From positions 77,001 through 141,000 of the forward strand of contig NZ_AWQQ01000047.1 of the NCBI RefSeq assembly GCF_002607855.1: DNA of 64,000 nucleotides, read 5' to 3'. This document shows positions 36,500 through 47,400 of the stretch, one piece after another (within the stretch, counting starts at the first letter, position 1; every line of letters starts with the position of its first letter). This DNA is from Desulforamulus profundi (lineage in GTDB: Bacteria; Bacillota_B; Desulfotomaculia; Desulfotomaculales; Desulfotomaculaceae). The notes below the pieces were generated by a model. It had not been told where the DNA came from, searched no databases, and saw nothing but the letters and a program-made list of their open reading frames with translations. The position numbers and the translations under genes were made by a program.

Positions 36500-37595
36500 G
36501 CTTCAGGATATATTTAATCACGTCCGGCTTGATACGCTGTCTCCTGCTCAAGCCAAAGCCTTTCATATGATTCGTCACTGCCGCACTTCAAAACTCGGTT
36601 ACCATGCCGAAGTTTGTATGGAATGCGGCTCAGTTGAAGTTTCTTATAACTCTTGCCGCAACCGCCATTGTCCAAAATGCCAGCATTCGGTACAAGAAGA
36701 GTGGGTTGAGGCTCAGATGTCCAAGCTCTTGCCTGTCGGCTACTTCCATCTGGTTTTTACGCTCCCCCAAGAGCTGAATACCCTGGTTTTTCAAAATCAG
36801 AAGCTACTTTATTTCATACTAATTCAATCGGCGGGACATACTCTCATTGAACTGGCCAAGGACCCTAAATTTCTTGGGGCAACAATCGGAGTTACTTCGG
36901 TACTGCATACCTGGGGACAGAATTTATCATTTCATCCTCATGTCCATTGTATTGTTACCGGCGGTGGCCTTTCCAGTGATGGACTTCGGTTCGTTCGTTC
37001 CAGCCAAAAGTTCTTTATCCCGGTTAGAGTGATATCGAAGAAGTTTCGAGGAAAGTTCCTTTACCTTCTGAAGCGAGCCTACTTCGAGGGAAAAATGAGC
37101 TTTTATCATAAGGCAGCAGAATTGTCGTTCAAGAGTAATTTCCTTTCCCTTGTGGATAGGTTATACCGCAATAACTGGGTTGTTTTCGCTAAAAAACCAT
37201 TTAAGACTCCGGCTCATGTGGTTCGTTATCTTGGCCGCTATACTCACAGGGTGGCTATCAGCAATTCGAGAATCCAGTCGTTTGACGGTCAGTCCGTCAG
37301 TTTTTCCTGGAAGGATTATAAGGATAACGCTAAATCTAAAGTTATGACACTTGAGGCGGTGGAGTTTACCCGGCGGTTTCTTCTTCACGTACTCCCGGAT
37401 CGTTTTGTCAAGATCAGGCATTACGGTCTGCTTTCCAGCCGAAATATCCAGACCAAGTTATCAAGGTGTATAAAGCTGACCCGAGCCAAGCCCTTGGCAC
37501 ATATCTTCCATAAGCAGAACAGGTCTTGCCGATGTTGTGGAAGCCGGAATGTAATTCTTTTGGTTTTCCGCAGCTATCAATCTGCTGGTCCATAA
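36474..37595 (+). CDS. IS91 family HUH transposase
   Basis: 373 residues from a TTG at 36474. N-terminal zinc-binding part (CMECGSVEVSYNSCRNRHCP, KCQ) then the HUH motif FHPHVHCIVTGGGLS and the catalytic Tyr region VRYLGRYTHRVAISNSRI. Rolling-circle type transposase. A second Cys cluster (RSCRCCGSRN) lies at the C-terminus. Appears complete. Confidence 0.93.
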   Translation: MTDVIPMPELQDIFNHVRLDTLSPAQAKAFHMIRHCRTSKLGYHAEVCMECGSVEVSYNSCRNRHCPKCQHSVQEEWVEAQMSKLLPVGYFHLVFTLPQELNTLVFQNQKLLYFILIQSAGHTLIELAKDPKFLGATIGVTSVLHTWGQNLSFHPHVHCIVTGGGLSSDGLRFVRSSQKFFIPVRVISKKFRGKFLYLLKRAYFEGKMSFYHKAAELSFKSNFLSLVDRLYRNNWVVFAKKPFKTPAHVVRYLGRYTHRVAISNSRIQSFDGQSVSFSWKDYKDNAKSKVMTLEAVEFTRRFLLHVLPDRFVKIRHYGLLSSRNIQTKLSRCIKLTRAKPLAHIFHKQNRSCRCCGSRNVILLVFRSYQSAGP

Positions 37596-37779
37596 AGTCT
37601 GGCGAACTTAATATTTTAAAAACTGCCCGTTTTGGGGAGGGGGAAGGTCTACCCATTTTAGGCCTTTAACCTAAATTTTATTCGGATTAATCCTAAAACT
37701 ATCCGGAAAAAGACTCTTCGAGGAGAACTTTTTACCCGAACAGAAAAGATTGAATTCCCATATTTCCGGGGATCCCTCG

Positions 37780-37797
37780 GCAGCGGTTCAGTACAAC
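37780..37797. repeat. Right inverted repeat of the IS91-like element
   Basis: GCAGCGGTTCAGTACAAC, the inverted partner of 35532-35549. Nothing else is coded in 37596-37779. Confidence 0.6.
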
Positions 37798-37801
37798 AAC
37801 A

Positions 37802-37896
37802 GATTTATGATGTTCAATGCGCTAATTAGAGCAATTACTCGGTCAAAGCCACGATTTTATCGCGGGCTTTTTTCGCACCTAGGAACATCATAAATC
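37802..37896. repeat. 14-bp perfect inverted repeat flanking a hairpin terminator
   Basis: GATTTATGATGTTC (37802-37815) and GAACATCATAAATC (37883-37896). Between them, AAAGCC...GGGCTTTTTT (about 37845-37872) forms a plus-strand terminator for the IS transcript. The outer repeat is unexplained; it may be an older element end or a fold-back site. Confidence 0.5.
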
Positions 37897-37920
37897 TCTA
37901 AAAGTTATGCGACGTTGGCC

Positions 37921-38996
37921 TTATTTGCGATATAATTCTTCTTCAAATATTTCTTCTGTTAATTTGCCAGTAAACGCATCTATGAGCAAATCATAATCGT
38001 CAAAATAGTATAATATCAACTTTGCCCAATCTTTTATGTCAATTAGTCCTTTGATAAGCCAAAGCTTTATATGAGAATTTGCGTGTGAAGAAATTTGAGA
38101 AGCGTATCGTTTATTGTATTCCTTATTCATATAAACATTTATTGAGCCATCAATGTGATTGAATTGACAAATTGAATCATCATATATCGAATGTAGGTAT
38201 CGAGTAATGTAGATTTCTTGTGATTCTTTGTAATTCCATAGTTCTTCAACTTCAATCCATTTCTTATCTTCTTTTAAAGATAGTCGAAACTGTATTTTTT
38301 TCATGGTCTTTGGATTGAATACACAAAAATATGTGTCATTTTTACTAAACGGGAACTCAAAGTTATCAAGATTTATTTCTTTACCATAATAGACTTCAAA
38401 ATACTCAAAATATATGGGTTTATAATCTGACAAAGAAACACTTAAATTACAATCTAAGCGCAATAACAATGAATTTTCTGCAGTATTGCATTTACTTAAT
38501 GTTTGAATAAGTTTTGGTGGCTCTATTCCTCGAATTTCTAACCTTACAAACGGATTAAAATAATAGAAATCATCTCGAAATTTACTCCTTCGTGAGTAAA
38601 TATTTTACCCTTCCCTAGCTGCACAAGTCCATACTTTTCATCAGCTTCTTTGGGCAGCATTTCTATCTCTTTATCAAATATCTGTAAAAGATTAATCTCC
38701 TTCATCAAAAAACTTAGCAATACAATTTCAAACTCAACTCTGCCTTCCTCGATGAGCATATAATGATAGGGTTCCTCTGAAGAAAAATACTCAAGTATTT
38801 CTGTCTTGAGATTTTTGTTGTCATTCAATATTTCGGTAATACTTCTAATTGCCTTTCCTATTTTTTCTTTATACCCATTTTGATTGATTGCTTTTGAAAT
38901 TGGGATAACTGTATAAAACTTATATCCCCAAATCCTCAAAAAATAAATTGCTCTTACAACACTGGGTATTCTTAAAAATATCTTAAATATCTCCAA
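37921..38996 (-). CDS. Unrecognised AT-rich protein (frameshifted)
   Basis: Two open frames (38544-38996 and 37921-38469 with 5' extension) join when one A is added near 38581-38584: KIFTHEGVKFRDDFYYFNPF then VRLEIRGIEPPKLIQTLSKC. The joined product is 358 residues, rich in Asn, Tyr, Ile and Lys. N-terminal helical part (FKIFLRIPSVVRAIYFLRIW); the C-terminal part may be beta-rich (YFEYFEVYYGKEINLDNFEF). No family recognised. Its low GC is shared with the 34246-35355 gene, suggesting they arrived together before the IS inserted between them. Confidence 0.55.
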
Positions 38997-38999
38997 GTT

Positions 39000-39191
39000 T
39001 TATTCCCCCATGCCAATGTCGCATAACAGCCCTGCACCATGCTCCACCTCGTCGATAATACCGTCCAGGTATTTGTCCAGTTCATCGGGGGTAACTCCCG
39101 TGTGTCCTGCCAGACGGTCTTCCTCGACGGCCAGCAGTTTTTCCCGCAGCTTCAGCATTTTCTCGCGGAGAGTAAACGCCTCTATATCCAT
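39000..39191 (-). CDS. Small acidic helical protein
   Basis: 63 residues (MDIEAFTLREKMLKLREKLL, TPDELDKYLDGIIDEVEHGA). GGGGGA upstream. Backbone-like GC, unlike the AT-rich gene 3 nt downstream. Reminiscent of small antitoxin-like or regulatory proteins of mobile elements, but not assignable. Confidence 0.5.
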   Translation of the reverse strand: MDIEAFTLREKMLKLREKLLAVEEDRLAGHTGVTPDELDKYLDGIIDEVEHGAGLLCDIGMGE

Positions 39192-39405
39192 CACCACGAG
39201 ATCCCCCTCGCCGTTTTTGTAAGATATATCGGCTTTCCGGTTAACTTACGGAAAGCCGCAAATCCATTGTAATTGCGCAAAATACTCACATAGGGTTTTA
39301 TCTGTTATATTCCTTATAATTACAATCTAATCATATTATACTTCTTTACCCGAATCAATGAATAAAGCAGCGCAAAAGCGCATTTATTCGTTTCAGCACG
39401 ATAAA

Positions 39406-39429
39406 AAGGCGCTGATCTCTCAGTGCCTT
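39406..39429 (-). terminator. Terminator of the higBA operon
   Basis: AAGGCGCTGA tctc TCAGTGCCTT stem (one G-U pair), followed by TTTTT on the minus strand, 54 nt past the antitoxin stop. A separate hairpin, GGCTTTCCG/CGGAAAGCC (39231-39257), lacks a T-tract. 39192-39482 has no gene. Confidence 0.65.
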
Positions 39430-39482
39430 AATTATTAATCATCTGTGCTATCACAAACTTCTTTATGATTTTCTCGCATTTT

Positions 39483-39767
39483 TTATTTCAACGTAACCTG
39501 TACCTCTTTGCCGAGGGAGCGGGCAACCTTGGCCAGAAAGTCCAGGGATGGATTGTACGTTCCGCTTTCCAGGCGGCTGATATTGGATTTCTGGGTCCCA
39601 ACCCGAAGCGCCAATTCTTCCTGGGTAATATTTTGGCTGGTGCGTGCTTCAATGATTTGCGAAATCACATCATAGCGCGGTTTCAGCTTTTCGTATTCCG
39701 CTTTGAATTCTTCGTCCTTCATCAAAAGCTCTTTCACTTCGGAAAACTTTGCTCCTGCCTTACTCAT
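39483..39767 (-). CDS. higA: HigA-type antitoxin (XRE family HTH)
   Basis: 94 residues from ATG 39767 (MSKAGAKFSEVKELLMKDEE). The C-terminal HTH_3 domain is NITQEELALRVGTQKSNISR, then LESGTYNPSLDFLAKVARSL. Binds and neutralises the toxin encoded just upstream and autoregulates the operon. Start overlaps the toxin stop by 8 nt. Confidence 0.88.
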   Translation of the reverse strand: MSKAGAKFSEVKELLMKDEEFKAEYEKLKPRYDVISQIIEARTSQNITQEELALRVGTQKSNISRLESGTYNPSLDFLAKVARSLGKEVQVTLK

Positions 39768-40115
39768 TGTCACACCTTCTTTCATAATCTTCTTTATAAC
39801 GCAGTGCCCGTTCAATCTCTCTTTGCGGAGTTTTTTGAGTTTTTTGGTGAAACCATGAAGCAGCACAAAAGTCTTATGGCGGTATGTGAAATAGAATATC
39901 CTACTGATATCCGAGGCGAACTTGATTCTCAATTCAAAAAGTCCTTTGCCTTTTATAGGCTTGACGTATGGTTCCCTTAATTCAGGCCCATGCTTTTCCA
40001 GCAGTTCTATTTCGCTAAAGGCTTTCGCCCGCATTTTTGCTTCCAACGATAGCAGAAAATCCAGTACGGGAATATCTCCGTTTTCCTTTTTATAGTATTC
40101 CACTTGCCAATCCAT
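39760..40115 (-). CDS. higB: HigB-type toxin, RelE/ParE superfamily (frameshifted)
   Basis: MDWQVEYYKKENGDIPVLDF, KAFSEIELLEKHGPELREPY, FELRIKFASDISRIFYFTYR, FVLLHGFTKK: phage-derived Gp49/HigB family, a ribosome-dependent mRNA interferase. As read, it runs in frame into HigA (210 residues). Adding one A to the A6 run (T6 at 39840-39845) gives the usual end TQKTPQREIERALRYKEDYE RRCDNE (118 residues) and the normal overlapping toxin-antitoxin pair. The apparent fusion is therefore an artefact. Confidence 0.88.
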
Positions 40116-40220
40116 GATACACCTCTAATCTTAGTATATGCTTCACCTCACCATCATGTTATCATATACGATAACACAAATCAAGGATTTTGTATTTTTT
40201 GTAAAACATCTAAAAAGCAA

Positions 40221-41174
40221 TCATTTTTCCATGCTATTTGACTGCCGTATCCTTAATACAACCCTGAGATAATCGTTGTAATCCTTCCCGCGCTGGGGCG
40301 GCTCGTCGGAAATGGTGTAGGTTGAGGGAAGGAGGGCCTTGATGGTCTCCGCCGCCAGCCTTCCCGGTGCGTCATTGTCCAGATGCAGGGCAATTTCGGT
40401 TATTTGTGGGTAATCCTTGAGGTATTGCATCAAAGCGGCGGGCGGGGTGCTTTCTCCGATGTTCTTTTTCGGCCTGTAAATACCCGCCAGGGACAGGCAG
40501 TTTTCCCGCCGCCAATCCCTGCCGGAAAGCAGCTCCAATGTGCCGTAGGACAAAAGGTCAATGGCGCTTTCAAACAAATGCAGCTTTGTGGATTTATCTC
40601 TTGCCGGAATGGAGAAGGAGAAGTGCTTGTCGCTGCCGCTTACGTCCCCCATAAACCGGCTGCCGGATGTGCCCCGGAGAGCGCCATACCGGGGGACACC
40701 CTGCGGGTCGAAGCCGACAAAGACCGCGTTGTGGCGGTAGCGGCTTTCATACAGCCGTCCGGTTTGAAGGCAGTAATCTATCAAGGCGCTGTGTATGCCG
40801 CGCCCTCTTAGATAGGCAGCCACGCGGTCATTGCTTTTGTTTTTCTCCGGCAACAGTAGCGTTCTCGGCTGGGCGGGTCCCCGCGCCTTTGACGGGGCAG
40901 ACGGCATAACAACTGCCTGCCCGTCTATCCGCATGACCGCCTCGGGAAGCGTCATGCCCCGGACTTTGATGAGATAATCCAGGGCGGAGCGCCCGCCGAT
41001 GCCGCGGGACCACCAGCACCACTTCCCGTTGGATATTTTCAAGCTGTCATGGGTGCGGGTGGTATAGACGTTGCCGGAAAAGCGAACCAGCTCCTGCGGC
41101 TCGTAATGCTGCAAATAGGTCAGCAGATCCATCTGTTTGGCGCGCTTAATCTGTTCCGGGGCCACATAGGGCAT
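40221..41174 (-). CDS. DUF3991/Toprim domain primase-like protein
   Basis: 317 residues from ATG 41174 (MPYVAPEQIKRAKQMDLLTY), preceded by GGAGGTGATCG. DUF3991: THDSLKISNGKWCWWSRGIG, GRSALDYLIKVRG. The Toprim fold follows: HLFESAIDLLSYGTLE (Glu) and ITEIALHLDNDAPGRLAA (DxD-like). Related to DnaG-type CHC2/Toprim proteins in conjugative elements, probably for replication of transferred DNA. Confidence 0.88.
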   Translation of the reverse strand: MPYVAPEQIKRAKQMDLLTYLQHYEPQELVRFSGNVYTTRTHDSLKISNGKWCWWSRGIGGRSALDYLIKVRGMTLPEAVMRIDGQAVVMPSAPSKARGPAQPRTLLLPEKNKSNDRVAAYLRGRGIHSALIDYCLQTGRLYESRYRHNAVFVGFDPQGVPRYGALRGTSGSRFMGDVSGSDKHFSFSIPARDKSTKLHLFESAIDLLSYGTLELLSGRDWRRENCLSLAGIYRPKKNIGESTPPAALMQYLKDYPQITEIALHLDNDAPGRLAAETIKALLPSTYTISDEPPQRGKDYNDYLRVVLRIRQSNSMEK

Positions 41175-41380
41175 AGCGATCACCTCCAAACGTGAAAAAG
41201 CACCGGATTTTGTCTTCCGATGCTTTTCACGAAATTTTTGCAATGCGGCTATATTGCGCCGATTTTTGATATAGGAAAAGCCGTCCGTATGCCCGCGAAA
41301 ATAAAGCTGCATACGCTCCATGTCCTCCATTCGGGTTGCAGTATCTCCGGCAGGGTCTGGAATATAAAAGGTTCGTTCAT
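41175..41380 (-). CDS. Small ICE protein upstream of the Toprim gene (start frameshifted)
   Basis: Coding sense is clear in ERTFYIPDPAGDTATRMEDM, ERMQLYFRGHTDGFSYIKNR and RNIAALQKFREKHRK. ATG 41380 with GGAAGGAGG upstream enters this frame only if one base is added in its first codons. It reads on in frame into the Toprim gene without a stop, so either the two are one protein or a stop was lost. Confidence 0.5.
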
Positions 41381-41461
41381 CACGCGCCTCCTTCCTGGTT
41401 TTTTGTTTTACTCTTAGCCTGGGAAAATAGAAAGTCAAAACTGCTAAAGCGTATTCAGCCT

Positions 41462-44400
41462 TTACCGTTCATAGCCCACGGCCTTTTTTTCGGAAATATC
41501 CAGGTCCTCGTCCGGTTGGTCGTCCATGATCTCGTTTTCCGCCTTGTCCATATTCAGCAGGATGTTCAGTTCATGCAGCCGCGCGGATTTGCTTTGCAGC
41601 TCCTGCTCCTTCTCAAAGGGGATGTCAATTTCTTTTTTGGCCGTTTCCATCTGCTGGAGGAGGGCTTTTAGCTGTTCCCGGCAATACGCCAGTTTTTTCG
41701 GCATTTCGGCCAAAGCATTATTCAATCTTGTAATGTTGCCATGCACGTCCGCGCCCAAGGCCACCGTATGGCTGAGAGCGCCCTGGAGCGTGATTTGATA
41801 CTTCTTGTTAAAGCTGTCGAAAGAAAACAGCATCGGAAAACCCAGGTAGCTGCCCATTTCCTGTGGCTCCGGCGAGGTCATCAGCTTGCAGGCTTCCAGG
41901 ATGGCCGCGCCCGCCTTGGCCTTTTCGGGGTAGGAAATGTCTTTGACCGTCATGCCAGCGAATTTGCTTTCCTCGGCATCCCCTCCGGCGGGTGGCAAGG
42001 CGCTGTGCCTTTCATACCGGGCAATATCCTTCTCATAGCCCGCAATGCGTTCCTCGGTGGATTTGATCTGCCGGGGGAATTGTTTGAGCAATCTGTCCTC
42101 CAAAGCGTAACGCTGGCTGAGGTGGTTCGCTTTCAATAGCTTAAGCTTGGAAACCTGGATGTCTAAATCCATCTTCTCCTTGATGAGCGGGTTGCCCGTC
42201 GCCAGCGCCTTGACTTCCGCGTAGGAAAGGGCCGTTTCGTCAATGTCCTCGGCAGAGCGTACCGGGGATTTTGAGGTCATGATCTGGGAGATAAAGCGTT
42301 GCTTATTCTCCAAAATCTGATAGAGATAGGCGTCAAAGGTATTTTCCGTCACATAGCGAAAGATATGCACCTCGTCGTTTTTGTTGCCCTGGCGGACAAT
42401 CCTGCCGCTGCGCTGCTCCAAGTCGCGGGGCCGCCAGGGACAGTCCAGGTCGTGCAGCGCGATCAGGCGGTCCTGGACATTGGTGCCCGCGCCCATTTTA
42501 AAGGTGGAGCCTAACAAGGCGCGTACCTGTCCCGTGCGCACTCTGGCAAACAGCTCCTTTTTGCGGGTTTCCGTGTTGGCGTCGTGGATGAAGGCAATCT
42601 CGCCTGCGGGAACGCCGCGCGCCATGAGCTTTTGGCGCACGTCGTCGTAGACGTTGAAATTCCCGTCGCTTTTCGGGGTGGACAGGTCGCAGAAGACAAG
42701 CTGCGTCAGCTTTTGGTCGCGGTGCTCCTGCCATAAGCGGAAGATATTATCCACGCAGGCGTTCACCTTGCTTTCTTCATGGTCGGGCAGCATGGGATTG
42801 GCCAACCGCTGGTCAAGGGCCAGCTTGCGTCCGTCGTTGGTGATTTTCAGCATGTTGTCTTCGTGTGGTTCCACCATCCGGTTGCGCACCTTTTCGGCGC
42901 GCTCGCCAAGCTCGGCCACCATGTCCTGCTGAAACTCGCTGGGCTTGACAGCCACATTGTGATAATTGGCCTTGGGCACGGGGAGGTCCAGCATATCCGC
43001 CGTTTTGATGTCCGCAACCTCTTTAAACATGCTCATGAGTTCAGGCAGGTTGTAGAACCGGGCGAAGCGTGTTTTGGCCCGGTAGCCCGTGCCCTCCGGC
43101 GCAAGCTCGATGGCGGTCACGGTTTCCCCGAAGGTGGAGGCCCAGCAGTCGAAATGCTGGAGTCCTTGTTTGCGCAGGGCTTCGTATTGCAGATACCGCT
43201 GCATGGTGTACATCTCGGTCATGGAGTTGGAGATGGGCGTGCCCGTGGCAAAAACGATGCCGCGGCCTTCCGTCAGTTCGTCGAGATACCGGCATTTGGC
43301 AAACAGGTCGGAGGATTTTTGCGCCTCGGTCTGGGCCAAGCCCGCCACGTTGCGCATCTTGGTGTAGAGGAACAAATTTTTGTAAAAATCCGCCTCGTCC
43401 ACAAACAACCTGTCAACGCCCAGTTCCTCAAAGGTGACCACATCATCCTTGCGGCTGGTGTCGTTGAGCTTTTTCAGCTTCAATTCCAGGGTCTTCTTGG
43501 TCCTTTCAAGCTGCTTGATGGCATAGCGTTCGCCGCGCTCCGCCTTGAGTTCCCGGATGCCGTCGGTGATCTCCCATATTTGTTCCTGCAATTGGCGCTT
43601 TTGCCGCTCGGCGGAAATGGGTATTTTCTCAAACTGGCTATGGCCGATGATCACCGCGTCGTAGTCGCCGGTGGCGATGCGGGCGCAGAATTTCTTGCGG
43701 TTCTTGGTCTCAAAGTCCTTTTTGGTGGCCACAAGGATGTTGGCCGATGGGTAAAGCTGCAAGAATTCCCCGGCCCATTGCTCGGTCAGGTGGTTGGGCA
43801 CGACGAACAGGCTCTTGTTGCAAAGCCCCAAATGCTTGCCTTCCATCGCGGCTGCGGCCATCTCGTAGGTCTTGCCCGCCCCCACGCAATGGGCCAGCAG
43901 GGTGTTGCCGCCGTAAAGGATGTGGGCCACCGCGTCCACCTGATGCTGGCGCAGGCTGATTTCCGGGTTCATGCCGGTGAATTTGATGTGGCTGCCGTCG
44001 TATTCGCGGGGCCGGATGGCGTTGAAGCGGTCGTTGTAGATTCTGGTCAGCCGTTCACGGCGCTGGGGGTCTTTCCATATCCAATCCCGGAACGCTTCCT
44101 TGATGGCCTCCTGCTTCTGCTGGGCGATGGCGGTTTCTTTTTTGTTGAGGACGCGCGTTTCCCTGCCGTCTGCATCGTATCTGGTGTCAAAGATGCGCAC
44201 GTCCTTGAGATTCAAGGTTTCTTCGATGATCTTATAGGCGTTGACACGGTTCGTGCCGTAAGTCATTGCCGCTTTGATGTTTGTGCTGTCGGCGTTTTTG
44301 CCGGAAATATTCCACATCGCGGTATAGCTTGAAAAGCTTACGTGAATTTTGGACTTTATATAATACGGAGGCTCAAGCAGCTCAAACATGAATTGCTCTA

Positions 44401-47400
44401 CAACATCAGGAGGCAGCCAGGTCGCGCCCAAACGCACGTCGATTTCAGAGGCGGACAGGTCTTTGGGCTGCACCGCTTCCAGCGCCTTGATGTTGGGGGC
44501 GATCTGCTCCGCAAAGTCGGGTCGCGTTTCGGCAAGCCCTCTGGCCAGGCGGAGTTTATTCCGCACATTCCCCGAAAGGTATTCATCGGCGGTAACGAAG
44601 GGGCAACGGGTGATGTCGAAAAAGGCTTTCGGCACTTGAGCAGGGTCTTGGTCGCCGAGGTTGCGGAAGATCACGCCCTGCAGGTCGTCGGCAAGCTGTT
44701 CCTCGGAAAGCCCGGTCAGGTCATGCATGAAACCTAAGTCCACGCGGGCTTTTTCCGCGATGGAGATGGCCAAGCTTCGGCGGCGGTGTCCACATGGGTA
44801 ACGGTGGCGCGCTGCCGGATGGTGCGCTTGCTGAACATGTCCGCCTTGCGCTCCATCTCGCCGTTTTCGTCCAGCACCTCCAAGGAGCAGAGCAGGCAGT
44901 AGGCACTGTCGTCGGCAAAGGCCATGCTGTTGCCCCGGCTGTTGATCAGGCCGTATTTGGCGGTAAAGGCGTCGTAGAGGCGGTTAAGCTTGCGTTGCTG
45001 CGCCCGGATGGTTTCGTCGCCGTAGTCCTCGGTCTGGTATTCGATCAGTTCGCGGACGCAGTCCCGCAGTTCGATCATGCCCTTAATTCTGCCTTGCGCC
45101 GTGACGGAGGTTTCCACCCGGTTCATCCGGCTGTTTTCCCGGTAGTAAATCTGGCCGTCCACCAGGCAATAGCTGAAATTGCGGACGCTGGGGTCCGCCG
45201 GGATGGAGGAGGTATCCGTGTCCTCGCCAATATCGTCGATCTCGTAGTCGCTAATCTCGGCGTGGATGTTTTCCAGCGCCTCCCGCAAAAGCTCGGCAAG
45301 GTCGGCGTCCTCATGGGGCAGGCAGGCGGTCTCGGATTCGTTGCCGTACATGCTCTTGTCAAAGACCATTGTGCCCAGCACCATGTCCGGGTTGTGGGCA
45401 AAATATTGGTTTACGGGTACGCCGTCCCCGGTGGCGGAAAGATGCACCCAGTCCGGCTCAATGTCGATGATGCGGTCGCGCTTCTGCAAAAAGAGGATGT
45501 CGGTGGTAACCTCGGTCCCGGCGTTGGCCAGAAACGCGTTGTTGGGCAATCTGACCGCCCCTAAAAGCTCGGCCCGCTGCGCGATGTATTTGCGCACCTC
45601 GGGGTTTTGCTTATCCATCGTGCCTTTGGACGTGATGAAGCAATAATGCCGCCGGGCCGCACCTTGTCCAAGGTCTTGGCAAAGAAATAGTCGTGGATGT
45701 AAAACTTGTATTTGTCATATTTCTTATCTGCTACGCCATAGCTGCCGAAAGGCACGTTGCCCACGGCCAGGTCGAAAAAGCTGTCGGGCAGGTTGGTTTC
45801 CTCAAAGCCCTGCACCGCGATATTGGCCTGCTGATAAAGCTGCTTGGCGATCCGGCCCGTGACGCCGTCCAGCTCCACGCCGTAGAGCCTGGAGTCTTTC
45901 ATGCTCTCGGGCACCAGGCCGAAGAAGTTGCCGCTGCCGCAGGCGGGCTCCAGAATGTTGCCGGTCTGAAAGCCCATGTTTTCCAAACAGGTGTAGATGG
46001 CTTTAATCACGACGGGCGACGTGTAGTGGGCATTAAGGGTGGAGGCCCGCGCGGAATTGTATTCATCCTCCTCCAGCAATTCCTTCAGCTCCGCGTATTC
46101 CTTCGCCCACTGGGGGTTGGCCTCGTCAAAGGCTTGCGGCAGGCCACCCCAGCCGACGTATTTTGACAGGATTTCCTGTTCCTCCGGCGTGGCCAGGCGG
46201 TTTTCTTCCTCCAGTTGGTTGACCAGACGGATGGCCGCGACATTCCAGGCGTACTTGGTCTTTTGCCCGCCCACGCCCAGGTTGTCATCGGTGATCCGGA
46301 AATTGACGCGGGGCTGCTTCGCTGGTTCCGGCGCAAGGTGCAGGCGGGCTTTGGCAGCCTCGCCGCTCTGCGCCTTCTGCCGAGCTGGTTCCGTCTGCTG
46401 CTCCAAAACACGGCGCACAAAGCCGACGCTCTCCCGGCGGAAGATGGGGAAGCCCACGCCGTTTTGGAAGGTGATGTCCCGCAGGCTGACCGTGCCGGTT
46501 TCCTCGTCGATGGTGTCAATGGCAAAGCGGCGGCCGTCGATGGACAATTCCAGGCCCGCGGCCATTTCTTTTTCGGCTGGTTGTTTAATATCCGTGTCGG
46601 GATAGATGCCGATTCTGAAGTCTTGAAAGTATTCGAGGGCCGCGTCGTCATTTAAAAAAGAGCCCTGCATCCGCCGGGCAATTCCGTGGATGTCAAGGGC
46701 CTCCAGACGCACCGTGAGCTGTTGGGGAGAATTCAAGTCCTGTAGAACTACCGTTCCCGCTTCTTTATCAATACTGAACAGATAGAACGGCGGGGAGCGG
46801 TCTTCTTTCCGCGTCGGGGATTCGCCCTCGCCGCCGCTGCCGATGGTGACGGTATCCTGGCGGGTGACGCTGGGATCCCCGGTTTGCCGCGCCCACTCCG
46901 GCGCTTCGGGGTCGTCACCGTGGATGGTCGCCAGGTCGCGGGGTTCCGTCAGGTAATCCTGATAGGTCCGCTGGAATACGTCCTCCTGGAGCCATTCCCG
47001 AAACTGCGGCAGGGTGGCGTAGGCTTCATAAAAGTCCGGGTGTTCCTTCCGCATGGAAAGGGCAATCCGGTCAAGGGCCTCGTCCAGCTCCCGCTTGGCG
47101 CTATCGGGGTCGGTGTCCCGGTCCCGCAGGAAGGAGAATATCTCATCCTGCTGCACCCGGCTGACCAGCTCCGGTAGATATGTCCGGTACAGGTCGCGGG
47201 GGGATGGCGCTTGCTCTTTTTCGGCTGGTTGCTCTGCAGGAGCTTCCGTCTGCATTGCAGCAGTTTCCTGCTTGTTGGCGATCAGGTGGTCGTTGAGGGG
47301 ATTTTCCCGCAGCCTCCGGTCAAAGTCGCTCCGCGCAAGCTCCTTGTTGAAAAGCGGGAAGCTTATGTCCCGAAGCTGTACCGTGCTTTCGTCATAGGCT

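Larger units (their letters stand above)
35532..37797 (+). mobile_element. IS91-like element with a tyrosine recombinase partner gene
   Basis: About 2.27 kb with two overlapping genes: tyrosine recombinase (35639-36499) and HUH transposase (36474-37595). It is bounded by 18-bp inverted repeats GTTGTACTAAACCGCTGC (35532-35549) and GCAGCGGTTCAGTACAAC (37780-37797), one mismatch. IS91 relatives usually have unlike ends, so the true borders may differ. It is inserted between two AT-rich unknown genes. Confidence 0.7.

Noticed and set aside
39483..40115. Single-chain toxin-antitoxin fusion (HigB-HigA)
   Set aside because: One extra A in the A6 run at 39840-39845 restores the usual HigB C-terminus and a separate overlapping HigA start, so the fusion is most likely an indel artefact.
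42779..44332. Long plus-strand open frame (517 codons) opposite the helicase
   Set aside because: Antisense shadow of a GC-rich gene; no ribosome site or recognisable domain.
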